Numbered from the stretch's first letter, positions 37,667-47,897 are shown. The stretch is 64,000 bases of DNA from Nitrospira sp. (GCA_029865225.1 JAOUHJ010000013.1:1-64000), one strand, 5' to 3'. Notes: a model not told the origin generated them from the letters alone. Program-made: numbers and translations.

Positions 37667-38194
37667 ATGGGACTGATTCAGTTGGGACGACATGAAAAAG
37701 ATGGGGCTCCGGACGTCATTACAGGGTCTCTGGAAAAAGCTGTGAACTGGGCGAGAAAGGGCTCCCTCTGGCCTATGACGTTTGGTCTGGCTTGTTGTGC
37801 GATTGAAATGATTGCCGCCGTTTCTTCACGGTACGATATGGACCGATTTGGGGCGGGCGTGTTCCGCGGTTCCCCCAGGCAGTCTGATTTGATGATTGTC
37901 GCTGGTACGGTATGCCGTCGAATGGCGCCGGTGATTAGAAAGATCTACGATCAGATGCCGGAACCTAAGTATGTGATTGCAATGGGTTCCTGTGCCACCT
38001 CAGGCAATATTTATGACAGCTATCCCGTTGTGCAGGGAGTGGATCGATTCATTCCCGTCGATATTTATGTGCCCGGCTGCCCTCCGACTCCGGAGGCCCT
38101 GTTAGATGGGATTCTCAAACTACAAGAGCGCATTATGCAGAAGCGCGTGTTTGTGACTCAACCTGATCAGATCAAGGCGCATTTGAAAGTCTGA
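37667..38194 (+). CDS. nuoB: complex I subunit NuoB (N2 cluster)
   Basis: NuoB carries the terminal 4Fe-4S cluster N2 that reduces quinone. The 175-residue protein has the ligand set in [23 protein letters not shown] and [14 protein letters not shown] 37667 is chosen because it begins at the conserved N-terminus MGLIQLG, seven bases after nuoA; an upstream in-frame ATG overlaps nuoA. nuoC follows seven bases later. Confidence 0.97.
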   Translation: MGLIQLGRHEKDGAPDVITGSLEKAVNWARKGSLWPMTFGLACCAIEMIAAVSSRYDMDRFGAGVFRGSPRQSDLMIVAGTVCRRMAPVIRKIYDQMPEPKYVIAMGSCATSGNIYDSYPVVQGVDRFIPVDIYVPGCPPTPEALLDGILKLQERIMQKRVFVTQPDQIKAHLKV

Positions 38195-38201
38195 CCATCG
38201 C

Positions 38202-38699
38202 ATGCATCCATTACTCGATCGTATTCAGCAGGCTTTTTCGTCGGGAATTACCGGTTTGGCGGAATGGCGAGGCGATGTGGCTGTGACGGTTTCACGGGAT
38301 AAGCTTCATGAGGTCGCCCAGTTCCTGCGGGACGATCCGTGGATGGATTTTGACTACATCGTCCACGTGAGCTCCGTGGATTGGCCGGATGATGAAGAAC
38401 GATTCGAGGTTGTGTGGGAGTTCTACTCCATTCGAAAACGTCATCGTATCAGGCTCAAGGCTCGGGTGCCTGAGTCGGATTGCGTGGTTGATTCCTTGAC
38501 GGACCTTTGGAAAGGTGCCGACTTCATGGAGCGCGAGGTCTATGACATGATGGGTATCCGATTCCGAAATCATCCAGATCTCCGTCGAATCCTTATGCCG
38601 GATGATTATACGGAGGGGTATCCGTTGCGAAAAGATTTTCCATTGCGCGGCAAGGGCTGGCGAGACACGTTTGAATTTCTGGATGAAATTTCCCGGTAG
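38202..38699 (+). CDS. nuoC: complex I subunit NuoC (30 kDa)
   Basis: A 165-residue peripheral-arm subunit. It shows the 30-kDa signature around EREVYDMMGIRFRNHPDLRR and ending PLRKDFPLRG, with an upstream YIVHVSSVDW strand. It is a separate gene and not fused to nuoD, and is 14 bases before it. It contacts NuoD and NuoB near the quinone site. Confidence 0.97.
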   Translation: MHPLLDRIQQAFSSGITGLAEWRGDVAVTVSRDKLHEVAQFLRDDPWMDFDYIVHVSSVDWPDDEERFEVVWEFYSIRKRHRIRLKARVPESDCVVDSLTDLWKGADFMEREVYDMMGIRFRNHPDLRRILMPDDYTEGYPLRKDFPLRGKGWRDTFEFLDEISR

Positions 38700-38713
38700 G
38701 ATTCTGAAATTAT

Positions 38714-39958
38714 ATGGCTTTCGAAGACCAAAGAACCACCGTCTATAAGATCGATCCAGAGCATCCGGAAAGCGAGAGCCTTCCGACGCTTCGAACCGAG
38801 GAGCTCTTGCTCAATATGGGGCCTCAGCATCCAAGTACGCACGGTGTGCTGAAGGTGATTCTCGAGTTGGAGGGGGAGCGGCTGGTGAAATCTACTCCGG
38901 TGATGGGCTATCTCCATCGTGGAGTCGAAAAGCTCGCAGAAGACGGAACCTACCATCAGTTCATCCCACATACGGATCGGCTGGACTACGTCTGCGCAAT
39001 GTATAACAACTTTGCCTACTGCCGTGCCGTCGAAAAACTCTTGAATCTTCAGGTGCCGGAGCGGGCGGAATATCTCCGCACGATCGTCGCAGAAGTCCAA
39101 CGCATTATTGGTCATCAATTTTGGCTGGGCGCCCAGGCGCTTGACATAGGGGCCATGACCGTCTTTTTTTATACGTTTCGGGATCGAGAAATACTGCTCG
39201 ATTGGTTCAACGAACTGTGCGGCGCTCGCCTGACGACCAGTTGGTATCGAATCGGCGGGGTGGAGCGTGACTTGACGCCGGCGTTGATCGACAAGCTTAA
39301 ACAGTTTTTAGAGTATTTCCCGGCGAAGATCGATGAATATCAGGTGTTCCTTGAGAAGAACCGCATTTGGATCGGGCGTACGAAGGGGGTTGCCGTCATT
39401 TCTGCCGAAGACGCGGTTAGTTTTGGGTTGAGCGGCCCTGTGCTCCGCGGATCAGGGGTGGACTACGACTTGCGCAAGTATGAACCCTATAGCGCGTATC
39501 CAAAGTGTGAGTTCAGCGTGCCGGTCGGGAAAAACGGCGATACGTATGACCGGTATTGGATACGAGTGATGGAACTCTATGAAAGTGTCAAAATCATTCG
39601 GCAATGTCTGGAACAGATGCAGGAAGGGCCTATCATGGCGGATGCTCCAAGTGTGACGCTACCGCCGAAAGAACGGGTTTTCACCAACTTAGAGGCGATG
39701 ATCCAGCAGTTTAAGCTCTTTTCACAGGGGTTCGATGCGCCACCTGGAGAAATCTACTGCGGGACTGAGGCACACAAGGGTGAGTTGGGGTTTTACATCG
39801 TCAGTACGGGAGGCGGAAAGCCATATCGGCTGAAGATTCGCGCCCCATCGTTCGTGCACATGGGTGCTTTTGACCACATGGCTCGAGGTTATATGATCTC
39901 GGATGCCTGCACGATTTTTGGCACCTACGATATTGTGATGGGTGAATGCGATCGATAA
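38714..39958 (+). CDS. nuoD: complex I subunit NuoD (49 kDa)
   Basis: The 414-residue subunit forms the quinone-binding chamber with NuoB. It carries the nickel-hydrogenase-like signatures NMGPQHPSTHGVLKV and GYLHRGVEKLAE, then YLEQAQ-equivalent FVHMGAFDHMARGYMISDAC near the C-terminus and ending GECDR. The gene is complete. Normally nuoE and nuoF would follow; here the next gene is nuoG after 85 bases. Confidence 0.97.
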   Translation: MAFEDQRTTVYKIDPEHPESESLPTLRTEELLLNMGPQHPSTHGVLKVILELEGERLVKSTPVMGYLHRGVEKLAEDGTYHQFIPHTDRLDYVCAMYNNFAYCRAVEKLLNLQVPERAEYLRTIVAEVQRIIGHQFWLGAQALDIGAMTVFFYTFRDREILLDWFNELCGARLTTSWYRIGGVERDLTPALIDKLKQFLEYFPAKIDEYQVFLEKNRIWIGRTKGVAVISAEDAVSFGLSGPVLRGSGVDYDLRKYEPYSAYPKCEFSVPVGKNGDTYDRYWIRVMELYESVKIIRQCLEQMQEGPIMADAPSVTLPPKERVFTNLEAMIQQFKLFSQGFDAPPGEIYCGTEAHKGELGFYIVSTGGGKPYRLKIRAPSFVHMGAFDHMARGYMISDACTIFGTYDIVMGECDR

Positions 39959-40043
39959 GGCTGGGTGGTAGAGCGTGCGGGAGATATACAGCGTTGATCG
40001 GTAGTGGGCAAGGATAAGGAAAGCCGATACAGGGTGTAACACG

Positions 40044-42737
40044 ATGGGACTCAAGCCAGCTACGAACCCCGATGTTGAAGCGACAACGATCGAGCTGAGC
40101 ATCGACGGAAAATCAGTGACGGCCAAGGATGGCGTGTCTTTGTATGACGTCATTTCAATGACCGGCAAGATCATCCCAGCCATGTGTTACCACTACACGT
40201 TTGATCCGTTTGGTTCCTGCGGGATGTGTCTGGTGATGCAAGACGGGAAAAAGGCCCCCGTCCGGTCCTGCACAGCCAAGGCGGCAGCGGGAATGGTGAT
40301 CCGAACGGAGGGAGAGGACTTGTTTCTGGCGCGTAAGAAAGCCGTAGAGAAACATCTCTCTGTGCATCCTCTTGATTGCCCGGTGTGTGATGCAGATGGA
40401 CACTGTGAATTACAGGACATGGCCTTCCAGCACGGGGTGACAAACCTGGCCAATGCCAAGCAGAAATTCATCCCGGAGGACACGCGTAGTCCGGTCCTTG
40501 ATTTCAATATGAATCGTTGCATCGCGTGCGCAGAGTGCATCAATGTTTGCAAAGATGTGTTGATGATCGACGCGCTGCAGTTCATGAAGAAGGGCGGCTT
40601 CAATCAGGTCGTCCCTAAAGGCGACCTGGCTCTCGACTGCGAATTTTGCGGGGATTGTCTAGCGGTCTGTCCCGTTGGAGCGATCACGAACAAGTTTTCC
40701 AAATATCTGTACAAACCCTGGCAGATGAAGGAGACGACCACGACCTGCAATTACTGTGGGGATGGCTGTCAGCTGTACTTGGAAACGAAGGATACGGAAG
40801 TGATCCGTGTCTCATCTCCATTGTCCTGGAAAAATAAATGGGGGGATCGTTCTGAAACTGCGAAGGGCCATGGAGGGCTTTGTGTACGAGGGCGTTTTGG
40901 GTTCGAATATCTAGATAGTCAGCACAGGCTTGTGCAGCCGTTGGTTCGTGAAGGCGACCGATTGGTCGAAAAGTCGTGGTTGGAGACCATGCATGCCCTG
41001 GTAGATCGGTTTACCGAGATTAAGCAAAAGCATGGTGCCGATGCCATCGCGGGTTTGGCAACGGCGCGCTGCACCAACGAAGAGCTATATCTGTTCCAAA
41101 AGCTGATGCGCACCGGTTTCGGCACCAACCAGCTCGACAGTAGTGCACGCTATGGGCACATGAATTTTGTGCTCGCCTCCAAGCATGCCATCGGAGTAGG
41201 GAGGACATCGAACGATTGGGAGGATTTGACGAAGGCGAAGGCCATCATTGTGATTGGTTCCAACATCACGGAAACGAACCCATTGACTGCCGTGCGAATC
41301 AAAGAGGCGATCCGGGTCTACAAGGCTCAGGTTGTCACCCTCGACAGTGCCATTACGAATATGGCCAAGCTGGCATCGCATCCATTCTTAATCAAGCCCG
41401 GGACTGAAGGGGCTGTGATCGATGGCCTCGTGAAGGCGGCGATTGCCTATGATCTGGTGGACGAAGCCGCTGTCGGCAAACATCCTAGGGCGTTTGAGGA
41501 GCTTAAAAATGCGGTGGCGAATCTAACGCTAGAAGACGTATCTGCTCAGACAGGGCTCACGGTTGAGACGTTCAAAGAAATCGCCTCTATTTTTGCCGAA
41601 TCGCCAAGATCCATCATTCTGTGTGCGGAAGGGATTGTCAGGAGAACGAATGGCTATCAGAACGTCCTCAAGCTGATGGACCTTGCTTGGATTACCGGGA
41701 AGATCGGGCGACCGGGATGTGGTGTGAACACCGTGACCGAAGAGCCGAACGAGCAGGGGGCAGTGGATATGGGCGTGGCCCCGGAGTTCCTCCCCGGACA
41801 GGCTCGTTTTGATGACCCATCCGCTCGGGACCGTTTTTCCGGGGCATGGGACGCGTCGCTTCCGTCGATCGGATCAGGAGCACATCTGGTTGAGATTCTA
41901 AAAAGGTGTAAGAGCGGACAGATTAAGGCCCTCTACGTGCTGGGGGAAAATCCTCTGGCAACGTTCCCCGCCTCGATGGAGGTACGGGCTGCACTCGAAC
42001 GCTTGGAACTGCTAGTCGTGCAAGATCCTTTTCTGACTGAGACGGGGAAGATGGCTGATTTTGTGCTTCCTGCCTGTACCTATGCGGAAAAAGAGGGCAC
42101 CTTTACGAACCTGGAAGGTCGTGTTCTTCGGATTCGCCAAGCGATGGATCCCCTGGGAGAAAGCTTGCCTGATTGGCACATCATGACGGCCCTTGCCAAT
42201 GCCATGGGTTGCAGATGGGAATACCAATCAGCCAACGATATTCAGAGCGAAATAATGAAGCTCCTTCCCGGGTACTACAACCTTGGTCAACCTCGGAAAT
42301 TCGCACCCGCGCTCGATCAGTATCTGTCCAACGGGTATGCGGGAGAGGTGAAAGCCCGTTACCGTACGAGCCAAGCCTCTGTGGAACGTGCGCGCCCCTT
42401 TATGCTGATCATGGGGCAGTTGTTGATGCATTCAGGAAAGCTGTCGACGCACGCATCCGGACTGATCAAGATTGCTCCCAACACCGGGAAATTGCGAATG
42501 AATATACGGGATATGGAACGTCTGGGGATGCAGGATGGCACGAAGGTGCGGTTGATCTCTGATCGTGGGTCGCTTCAGCTTGCTGTGCAGCCCGATCAAT
42601 CCATCGCGCCAGGTACCTGTTTTTTTTCTGAACATTTCAATGAGCCACCGGTGAAAGATTTACTGACGGTTTCGATCGATGCCACAACGGGTGTGCCGTC
42701 GTTCAAACAGATGTGGGTCAGTGTTGAACCGGTGTAA
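40044..42737 (+). CDS. nuoG: complex I subunit NuoG
   Basis: This is the largest peripheral subunit, 897 residues. It holds an N-terminal 2Fe-2S domain (CYHYTFDPFGSCGMCLV) and the His/Cys cluster (HPLDCPVCDADGHCELQD). Two 4Fe-4S ferredoxin motifs follow (CIACAECINVC and CEFCGDCLAVCP), then a fourth cluster motif (CNYCGDGC) and a molybdopterin-oxidoreductase-like C-terminal domain. The full set of iron-sulphur ligands suggests it accepts electrons from a partner. That partner (nuoE/nuoF or another donor) is not encoded beside it. nuoI begins 40 bases downstream. Confidence 0.95.
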   Translation: MGLKPATNPDVEATTIELSIDGKSVTAKDGVSLYDVISMTGKIIPAMCYHYTFDPFGSCGMCLVMQDGKKAPVRSCTAKAAAGMVIRTEGEDLFLARKKAVEKHLSVHPLDCPVCDADGHCELQDMAFQHGVTNLANAKQKFIPEDTRSPVLDFNMNRCIACAECINVCKDVLMIDALQFMKKGGFNQVVPKGDLALDCEFCGDCLAVCPVGAITNKFSKYLYKPWQMKETTTTCNYCGDGCQLYLETKDTEVIRVSSPLSWKNKWGDRSETAKGHGGLCVRGRFGFEYLDSQHRLVQPLVREGDRLVEKSWLETMHALVDRFTEIKQKHGADAIAGLATARCTNEELYLFQKLMRTGFGTNQLDSSARYGHMNFVLASKHAIGVGRTSNDWEDLTKAKAIIVIGSNITETNPLTAVRIKEAIRVYKAQVVTLDSAITNMAKLASHPFLIKPGTEGAVIDGLVKAAIAYDLVDEAAVGKHPRAFEELKNAVANLTLEDVSAQTGLTVETFKEIASIFAESPRSIILCAEGIVRRTNGYQNVLKLMDLAWITGKIGRPGCGVNTVTEEPNEQGAVDMGVAPEFLPGQARFDDPSARDRFSGAWDASLPSIGSGAHLVEILKRCKSGQIKALYVLGENPLATFPASMEVRAALERLELLVVQDPFLTETGKMADFVLPACTYAEKEGTFTNLEGRVLRIRQAMDPLGESLPDWHIMTALANAMGCRWEYQSANDIQSEIMKLLPGYYNLGQPRKFAPALDQYLSNGYAGEVKARYRTSQASVERARPFMLIMGQLLMHSGKLSTHASGLIKIAPNTGKLRMNIRDMERLGMQDGTKVRLISDRGSLQLAVQPDQSIAPGTCFFSEHFNEPPVKDLLTVSIDATTGVPSFKQMWVSVEPV

Positions 42738-42777
42738 GTGGATGTGTACAGTGGCCGGTTTGTGACGAGGAGCTGCA

Positions 42778-43365
42778 ATGAGTGTCGCCGCCCTGACAAA
42801 GAAACTCCTTCATGCCGCATTGTTCTATGAGATTTGGGACGCCATGAAAGTGACCTTTCGGCACATGCTTCATAAGCCGATGACGTTTCAGTATCCGCGT
42901 GAACAACGAACGATCCCTGATACACACAGAGGAGCGCTGAGTTTGCTTCGGTACGATGACGGACAGGAGCGCTGTGTCGGTTGTGATCTGTGTGAAGTCG
43001 CGTGCCCGTCTCACTGCATCAAGGTGATCAGTGCGGAGGATACGACCCGCCCTCTTCAACGATACGCAAGTGAATTCTATATTGATATCACGAAATGCGT
43101 GTTCTGTGGCTATTGCGTCGAGGCCTGTCCGGTGAACGCGCTGGCGATGACCAAGATGTACGAATATTCGACGCATGACAAACGGAGTCTGTTGTTCGAC
43201 AAGAAGCGGCTTTATGATATCGGCGAGCGCCATCTTGAGGATGGGAAGAAGTACCTCTACGCCCATAATCAAGAAAAGGATGTGGAGCAGAGCCGGGAAT
43301 ACCGGTACTACTTTCCTCAGTCGGTACAGAAGGCTACCCAACAACCTCCCAGGCATCTGAGCTGA
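42778..43365 (+). CDS. nuoI: complex I subunit NuoI (two 4Fe-4S clusters)
   Basis: A 195-residue ferredoxin-like subunit that passes electrons from NuoG toward NuoB. It has two CxxCxxCxxxCP motifs, CVGCDLCEVACP and CVFCGYCVEACP, and the conserved RGALSLLRYDDG and YASEFYIDITKC segments. It directly follows nuoG, where nuoH would ordinarily be found. Confidence 0.96.
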   Translation: MSVAALTKKLLHAALFYEIWDAMKVTFRHMLHKPMTFQYPREQRTIPDTHRGALSLLRYDDGQERCVGCDLCEVACPSHCIKVISAEDTTRPLQRYASEFYIDITKCVFCGYCVEACPVNALAMTKMYEYSTHDKRSLLFDKKRLYDIGERHLEDGKKYLYAHNQEKDVEQSREYRYYFPQSVQKATQQPPRHLS

Positions 43366-43374
43366 GCTGAACAC

Positions 43375-43902
43375 ATGATGTTGGTGTTTTTCGCGTATTT
43401 CGCGTTGGTCAGTATTGCCTCCGGCGTCCTCACGGTGTCCTTACGCCACCCCGTTCACTGCGCGCTCGCGCTACTTGCCTTACTTTTGCACGTTTCAGGG
43501 CTGTTCATCCTTTTGAACGCAGAGTTCTTATGGGCAGTGCAGGTCATTGTCTACGTCGGAGCCATTCTGGTGCTCTACCTGTTTGTGTTGATGTTGATGA
43601 ATTTAAAAACGGATGAACGCTATTTCCATCCATCGGCTCTGTATTTTGTCGGGCCAGCGGTCTTGGGCGGGGTGTATGTGCTTTTCCTTCTCCTGCAGTC
43701 TCCGTTCGATGGCGCGAAGGGTACTGCTCCGGCAAGCGCAGTGCTCCAAGACGGTGATACCTATGCAGTCGGTATCAAAATGTTCAGCGACCACATCCTG
43801 CAGTTCGAAATCGTCGGTATCTTTCTCCTCGGGGCTATTATCGGTGCCATTGTCCTTGCCAAAACGCCGAAGCCTCTTGACCCCAAGGAAGAACGTTTAT
43901 GA
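43375..43902 (+). CDS. nuoJ: complex I subunit NuoJ
   Basis: A 175-residue membrane subunit with five hydrophobic helices. The conserved TM3 pi-bulge region reads EFLWAVQVIVYVGAILVLYL. It forms part of the E-channel with NuoK and NuoA. The stop overlaps the nuoK start by four bases. Confidence 0.95.
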   Translation: MMLVFFAYFALVSIASGVLTVSLRHPVHCALALLALLLHVSGLFILLNAEFLWAVQVIVYVGAILVLYLFVLMLMNLKTDERYFHPSALYFVGPAVLGGVYVLFLLLQSPFDGAKGTAPASAVLQDGDTYAVGIKMFSDHILQFEIVGIFLLGAIIGAIVLAKTPKPLDPKEERL

Positions 43903-44201
43903 TCCCCCTTTCTGCCTACACAGCGGTGAGCGCCGTGTTGTTTATGACTGGGCTTCTCGGCGTACTTGTGAGGCGCAATTTCATTATTGTTCTCATGTCG
44001 GTTGAGATGATGTTGAATGCGGCCAACATTAATCTTGTGGCATTTTCGCACTATTTAGAATCTATGGCGGGACAGCTGGTTGCTCTTTTCGTCATTGCCA
44101 TTGCTGCTGGTGAAGCTGCCGTTGGTCTAGCCATTATCATTGTGGTCTTTCGGGGCAAGATATCGACCAATGTTGACGAGATGAACCTTTTAAAATGGTA
44201 G
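43899..44201 (+). CDS. nuoK: complex I subunit NuoK
   Basis: A 100-residue three-helix membrane subunit. Conserved glutamates lie in LMSVEMMLNAANINLV and AIAAGEAAVGLAI, which belong to the proton pathway. A gap of 125 bases follows before nuoL, longer than others in the cluster, and it contains a 6-bp inverted repeat (CCCAGA/TCTGGG) near 44265-44290. Confidence 0.96.
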   Translation: MIPLSAYTAVSAVLFMTGLLGVLVRRNFIIVLMSVEMMLNAANINLVAFSHYLESMAGQLVALFVIAIAAGEAAVGLAIIIVVFRGKISTNVDEMNLLKW

Positions 44202-44326
44202 CGGGATCTTGTTGAAGGCCAGAGGGCTTCGTACGTGGTGCATCATTCTCGCTCATAGGCTTCCCAGATGATTGGCCGTCTGGGGGATGATTCCCTGACC
44301 TAATATGCGGAGAACTATAGGATATC

Positions 44327-46303
44327 GTGTCGAACCTCACCGATCTGCTGATTAAACTGATACCCATTTTCCCGTTGGCGGCAGTCGTTTTGAACGGCCT
44401 GCTCGGGAATCGCTATTCCCGTGATATAGCCCATCGGCTCGCATGGGGATCGGTCGGGCTGTCGTTTCTCTGCACGCTGGCGGTGTTCACTGATGTATTG
44501 CGGACTGGAACGACGCATGAAGTGATCGCCTACCAATGGATTTTTGGGGAGGATCTGACGGTCAATCTTGCCTATCTCGTGGATCCGTTAACCTGTGCCT
44601 GGTTGTTGGTCGTTACCGGTGTGGGTTTTCTGATCCACGTGTATTCCGTCGGATACATGCATGGGGAAGCTGGGTTTACACGATTCTTCACGTATATGAA
44701 CTTGTTCATGGTCTCCATGCTCCTGCTCGTCATGGGGAACAATTATCTGGTCCTCTTCATCGGGTGGGAGGGGGTAGGGCTCTGTTCCTATCTCCTGATT
44801 GGCTATTACTATGACAAGGTCTCTGCTGCGAAAGCCGCGACGAAAGCATTTGTCGTCAACCGAATCGGAGATGCAGGTTTTCTGGTTGCCATTTTTTTGG
44901 TCTTCGTCAACTTTAGGACTCTCGACTATACCAAGGTCTTTGCGCAGGTCGGCCAACTGTCTCCGGAAATGGCCACAGCGATAGCCCTGTGCCTATTGGT
45001 GGGCGCGGTGGGAAAGTCGGCACAATTGCCTCTCCACACGTGGTTACCCGATGCGATGGAAGGTCCAACACCGGTCAGCGCCCTCATTCACGCGGCTACC
45101 ATGGTAACGGCGGGTGTGTACATGATCGTGCGGAACCATGTGATTTTTGATCTTTCTCCCGTTGCCATGTCTGTGGTGGCGTTCGTCGGCGGTGGCACCG
45201 CCTTGTTTGCCGCGACCATCGGACTCGTTCAAACCGACATCAAGCGTGTGCTGGCCTATTCCACTGTGAGCCAGCTGGGATACATGTTCCTGGGTTGTGG
45301 GGTTGGTGCCTACACAGCGGCGGTGTTTCACGTCATGACCCACGCGTTCTTTAAGGCGTTGTTATTTTTGGCTGCGGGATCTGTCATTCACGCACTATCC
45401 GGGGAACAGGATATTCGGAAGATGGGCGGGCTGAGCAAGCGTATTCCGTGGACTCATCGTGTGTTCCTGATTGGTACGATCGCTATTGCTGGGTTGCCTC
45501 CTCTAGCTGGATTCTGGAGCAAGGATGAAATCATGGCCCACGCCTTCATGAATCATCACTATCTCCTCTACAGCATGGCCGCGATCGGTGCCTTGATGAC
45601 GTCGTTTTACATGTTTCGGCTGACGTACCTCACGTTCTATGGCTCTTCAAGGATGGATCATCATACGGAAGAGCATGTGCATGAGTCTCCTATGGTCATG
45701 GTCGCACCCTTGATGGTGCTGGCCTTTCTATCCGGAGTGGGCGGATTAGTCCTCGGATTTCCTCCAGAACATGGTTGGCTGCATGGATTTTTGGCTCCGG
45801 TGGTCGGAGTTGCGGGAGAACATGAGGCCAGTACAGGGCTGGTATTTCTGTTAATGGGTCTGGCGGTCGCCATTGCCGTGATCGGATGGGGACTCGCCCA
45901 TTTCCTGTATGCCGTGAGTCCGGTCACGGCCGACGGCTGGGCTGAAAAGTTTGCTGGGATGTATCGAACGCTCTTGAACAAATACTATGTCGACGAACTG
46001 TACGACCTATTGTTCGTCGAACCAGTGAAACGTCTCGGGATGTTCCTGCACTGGTTTGATCACACCGTCATCGATGGGGTGGTGCGTGCAGTCGGGCGGA
46101 TGGCCGACTGGGGAGCCGCTGGTTCCACGTGGATCGAGAAATACATCGTCTATGCAGGGTTGAATGTGATCGGGTATGGCAACCACTTGGCAGCTCGTGA
46201 AGGACGAAAAATGCAGAGCGGCATGGTCCATCACTATGCGGCCATCATTGTGGCGGGTCTTTTTCTGCTGGCGGTGGTGGTTCAACTTATCGTTCAGATG
46301 TAG
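44327..46303 (+). CDS. nuoL: complex I subunit NuoL, antiporter-like pump
   Basis: A 658-residue antiporter-like subunit, longer than the 613 residues of E. coli NuoL. Channel residues are recognisable in LFIGWEGVGLCSYLLIGYYY, VGAVGKSAQLPLHTWLPDAMEGPTPVSALIHAATMV and YSTVSQLGYMF. The C-terminus carries the lateral amphipathic helix region (KYYVDELYDLLFVEP, EKYIVYAGLNVIGYG) with extra length compared with the usual form, which would fit a membrane arm with one more pump. GTG start at 44327. Confidence 0.96.
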   Translation: MSNLTDLLIKLIPIFPLAAVVLNGLLGNRYSRDIAHRLAWGSVGLSFLCTLAVFTDVLRTGTTHEVIAYQWIFGEDLTVNLAYLVDPLTCAWLLVVTGVGFLIHVYSVGYMHGEAGFTRFFTYMNLFMVSMLLLVMGNNYLVLFIGWEGVGLCSYLLIGYYYDKVSAAKAATKAFVVNRIGDAGFLVAIFLVFVNFRTLDYTKVFAQVGQLSPEMATAIALCLLVGAVGKSAQLPLHTWLPDAMEGPTPVSALIHAATMVTAGVYMIVRNHVIFDLSPVAMSVVAFVGGGTALFAATIGLVQTDIKRVLAYSTVSQLGYMFLGCGVGAYTAAVFHVMTHAFFKALLFLAAGSVIHALSGEQDIRKMGGLSKRIPWTHRVFLIGTIAIAGLPPLAGFWSKDEIMAHAFMNHHYLLYSMAAIGALMTSFYMFRLTYLTFYGSSRMDHHTEEHVHESPMVMVAPLMVLAFLSGVGGLVLGFPPEHGWLHGFLAPVVGVAGEHEASTGLVFLLMGLAVAIAVIGWGLAHFLYAVSPVTADGWAEKFAGMYRTLLNKYYVDELYDLLFVEPVKRLGMFLHWFDHTVIDGVVRAVGRMADWGAAGSTWIEKYIVYAGLNVIGYGNHLAAREGRKMQSGMVHHYAAIIVAGLFLLAVVVQLIVQM

Positions 46304-46328
46304 CTAGGAAGGTCAACAGGTTTTCAGC

Positions 46329-47888
46329 ATGCTCGAAGAGCTTACAGCTGGATTTCCCATTCTCTCCTGCATCCTCTTCCTCCCGGTGGTTGGAGCGGTT
46401 TTGCTTTGGGTCGTTGAGGATGAAGATACGGTCAGGAGTGCCGCCCTTACCATCGCACTCGTTGAGCTTGCGCTCTGCATCTTCGTGCTGCTTCGCTTTG
46501 TGCCGGAGTCGGCTGCCATGCAGTTTACGGAGCGTGTGCCGTGGATCCCAGCCCTCGGAATCAGCTATCACGTGGCGGTCGATGGGATCAGCGTCCTGTT
46601 CGTAGGGCTCACGGCTTTTTTGACGGTGCTGGTCGTGGCCTACTCCTGGGATACGATTCGACATCAGGTCAAATTGTACATGATGTGCTTGTTGGCCCTC
46701 GAGACGACGACCATGGGTGTCTTTGTGTCGTTGGACCTGATCTTGTTCTTCGTGTTCTGGGAGCTGATGCTGATCCCCAGTTATTTCATGATCAAGTTAT
46801 GGGGAGGCGGAGCCGAACGTCATTACGCGGCGTTGAAGTTCGTCATCTACACGCTGTTGGGCAGCGTCTTCATGCTGGTCGGCATCGCATTGCTGAATAT
46901 CAATTTCCATGAGTGGGCCTTGTTGCATCACGCCGATCAGGTGTACTCGTTTGATTTCCTCGACCTTTTGAATGTGCCAATTCCCCTCAGTCAACAGATG
47001 GTGATCTTTTGGCTGATGTTTTTGGGATTTGCGTTCAAGGCACCAGTCTTCCCATTTCACACCTGGTTGCCTGATGCCCTCTTAGAAGGACCGATTGGAA
47101 TAGCCGTCGTATTAGCCGGCCTCAAGTTGGGGACCTTTGGCTTTATGCGCTTCAGTATTCCACTGCTTCCGGATGCCTCAAAAAGCGAAACGGTTGTCAC
47201 CATCCTGGTGGTTCTTGGTCTCTGTGCCATTCTCTATGGAGCCTGGATGGCGTTGGTACAGGCCGATTTGAGACGTCTCCTCGCCTACAGCAGTGTGAGT
47301 CACTTGGGTTTTGTGGTCGTGGGGTTGTTTGCTTTGAACTATCAGGGTCTGCAGGGCAGTTTGCTGACCATGATCAATTTGGGGTTCAGCACGGCTGGTT
47401 TGTTTTTTATAGCCGGGTTTTTGTATTCCCGCCAGCAGACGACAGAGTTGTCGGCCTTCGGCGGAATGGCGAAGCAGGTGCCGTTGCTCGCCACATTTTT
47501 TCTCATTATTGGCCTGGCTTCCATCGGACTACCTGGGACAAACGGCTTTGTCGGCGAGTTTCTGATTCTCCTGGGGGCGTTTGAGGCCAAATGGTGGTTT
47601 GGAGCCGTGGCCGTGTTGGGAGTGATTTTCGGCGCCGCCTATTTTTTGTGGTATTACGAACGGTCCATGCTTGGACCCATTGGGACAGCGGTCCGAACCA
47701 CGATGAGCGATTTGCACGTTCGTGAAATGATCATTGCCGTCTCATTGTCTGTCATGATTCTTTGGATCGGACTCTATCCCTCTCCGTTTCTACGAATCAT
47801 GAACGGATCTGTTCAAGCCCTTGTCGACCGGCTTCACCACGATCAGTCGGCGGCAATTGTAGGCCCACACGTTCAAGAGGGGAAGTAG
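46329..47888 (+). CDS. nuoM: complex I subunit NuoM, first copy
   Basis: A 519-residue antiporter-like subunit. The conserved Glu is in FVFWELMLIPSYFMI, the helix-7/8 lysine region is FLGFAFKAPVFPFHTWLPDA, and YSSVSHLGFVVVGLF follows. It ends nine bases before a second NuoM-type gene. The two copies differ in length and sequence and do not look like a recent duplication. Confidence 0.96.
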   Translation: MLEELTAGFPILSCILFLPVVGAVLLWVVEDEDTVRSAALTIALVELALCIFVLLRFVPESAAMQFTERVPWIPALGISYHVAVDGISVLFVGLTAFLTVLVVAYSWDTIRHQVKLYMMCLLALETTTMGVFVSLDLILFFVFWELMLIPSYFMIKLWGGGAERHYAALKFVIYTLLGSVFMLVGIALLNINFHEWALLHHADQVYSFDFLDLLNVPIPLSQQMVIFWLMFLGFAFKAPVFPFHTWLPDALLEGPIGIAVVLAGLKLGTFGFMRFSIPLLPDASKSETVVTILVVLGLCAILYGAWMALVQADLRRLLAYSSVSHLGFVVVGLFALNYQGLQGSLLTMINLGFSTAGLFFIAGFLYSRQQTTELSAFGGMAKQVPLLATFFLIIGLASIGLPGTNGFVGEFLILLGAFEAKWWFGAVAVLGVIFGAAYFLWYYERSMLGPIGTAVRTTMSDLHVREMIIAVSLSVMILWIGLYPSPFLRIMNGSVQALVDRLHHDQSAAIVGPHVQEGK

Positions 47889-47897
47889 GTTCCGGTC

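Noticed and set aside
44202-44326. Intrinsic terminator between nuoK and nuoL
   Set aside because: The CCCAGA/TCTGGG hairpin is short and lacks a T-tract; the cluster is probably transcribed through.
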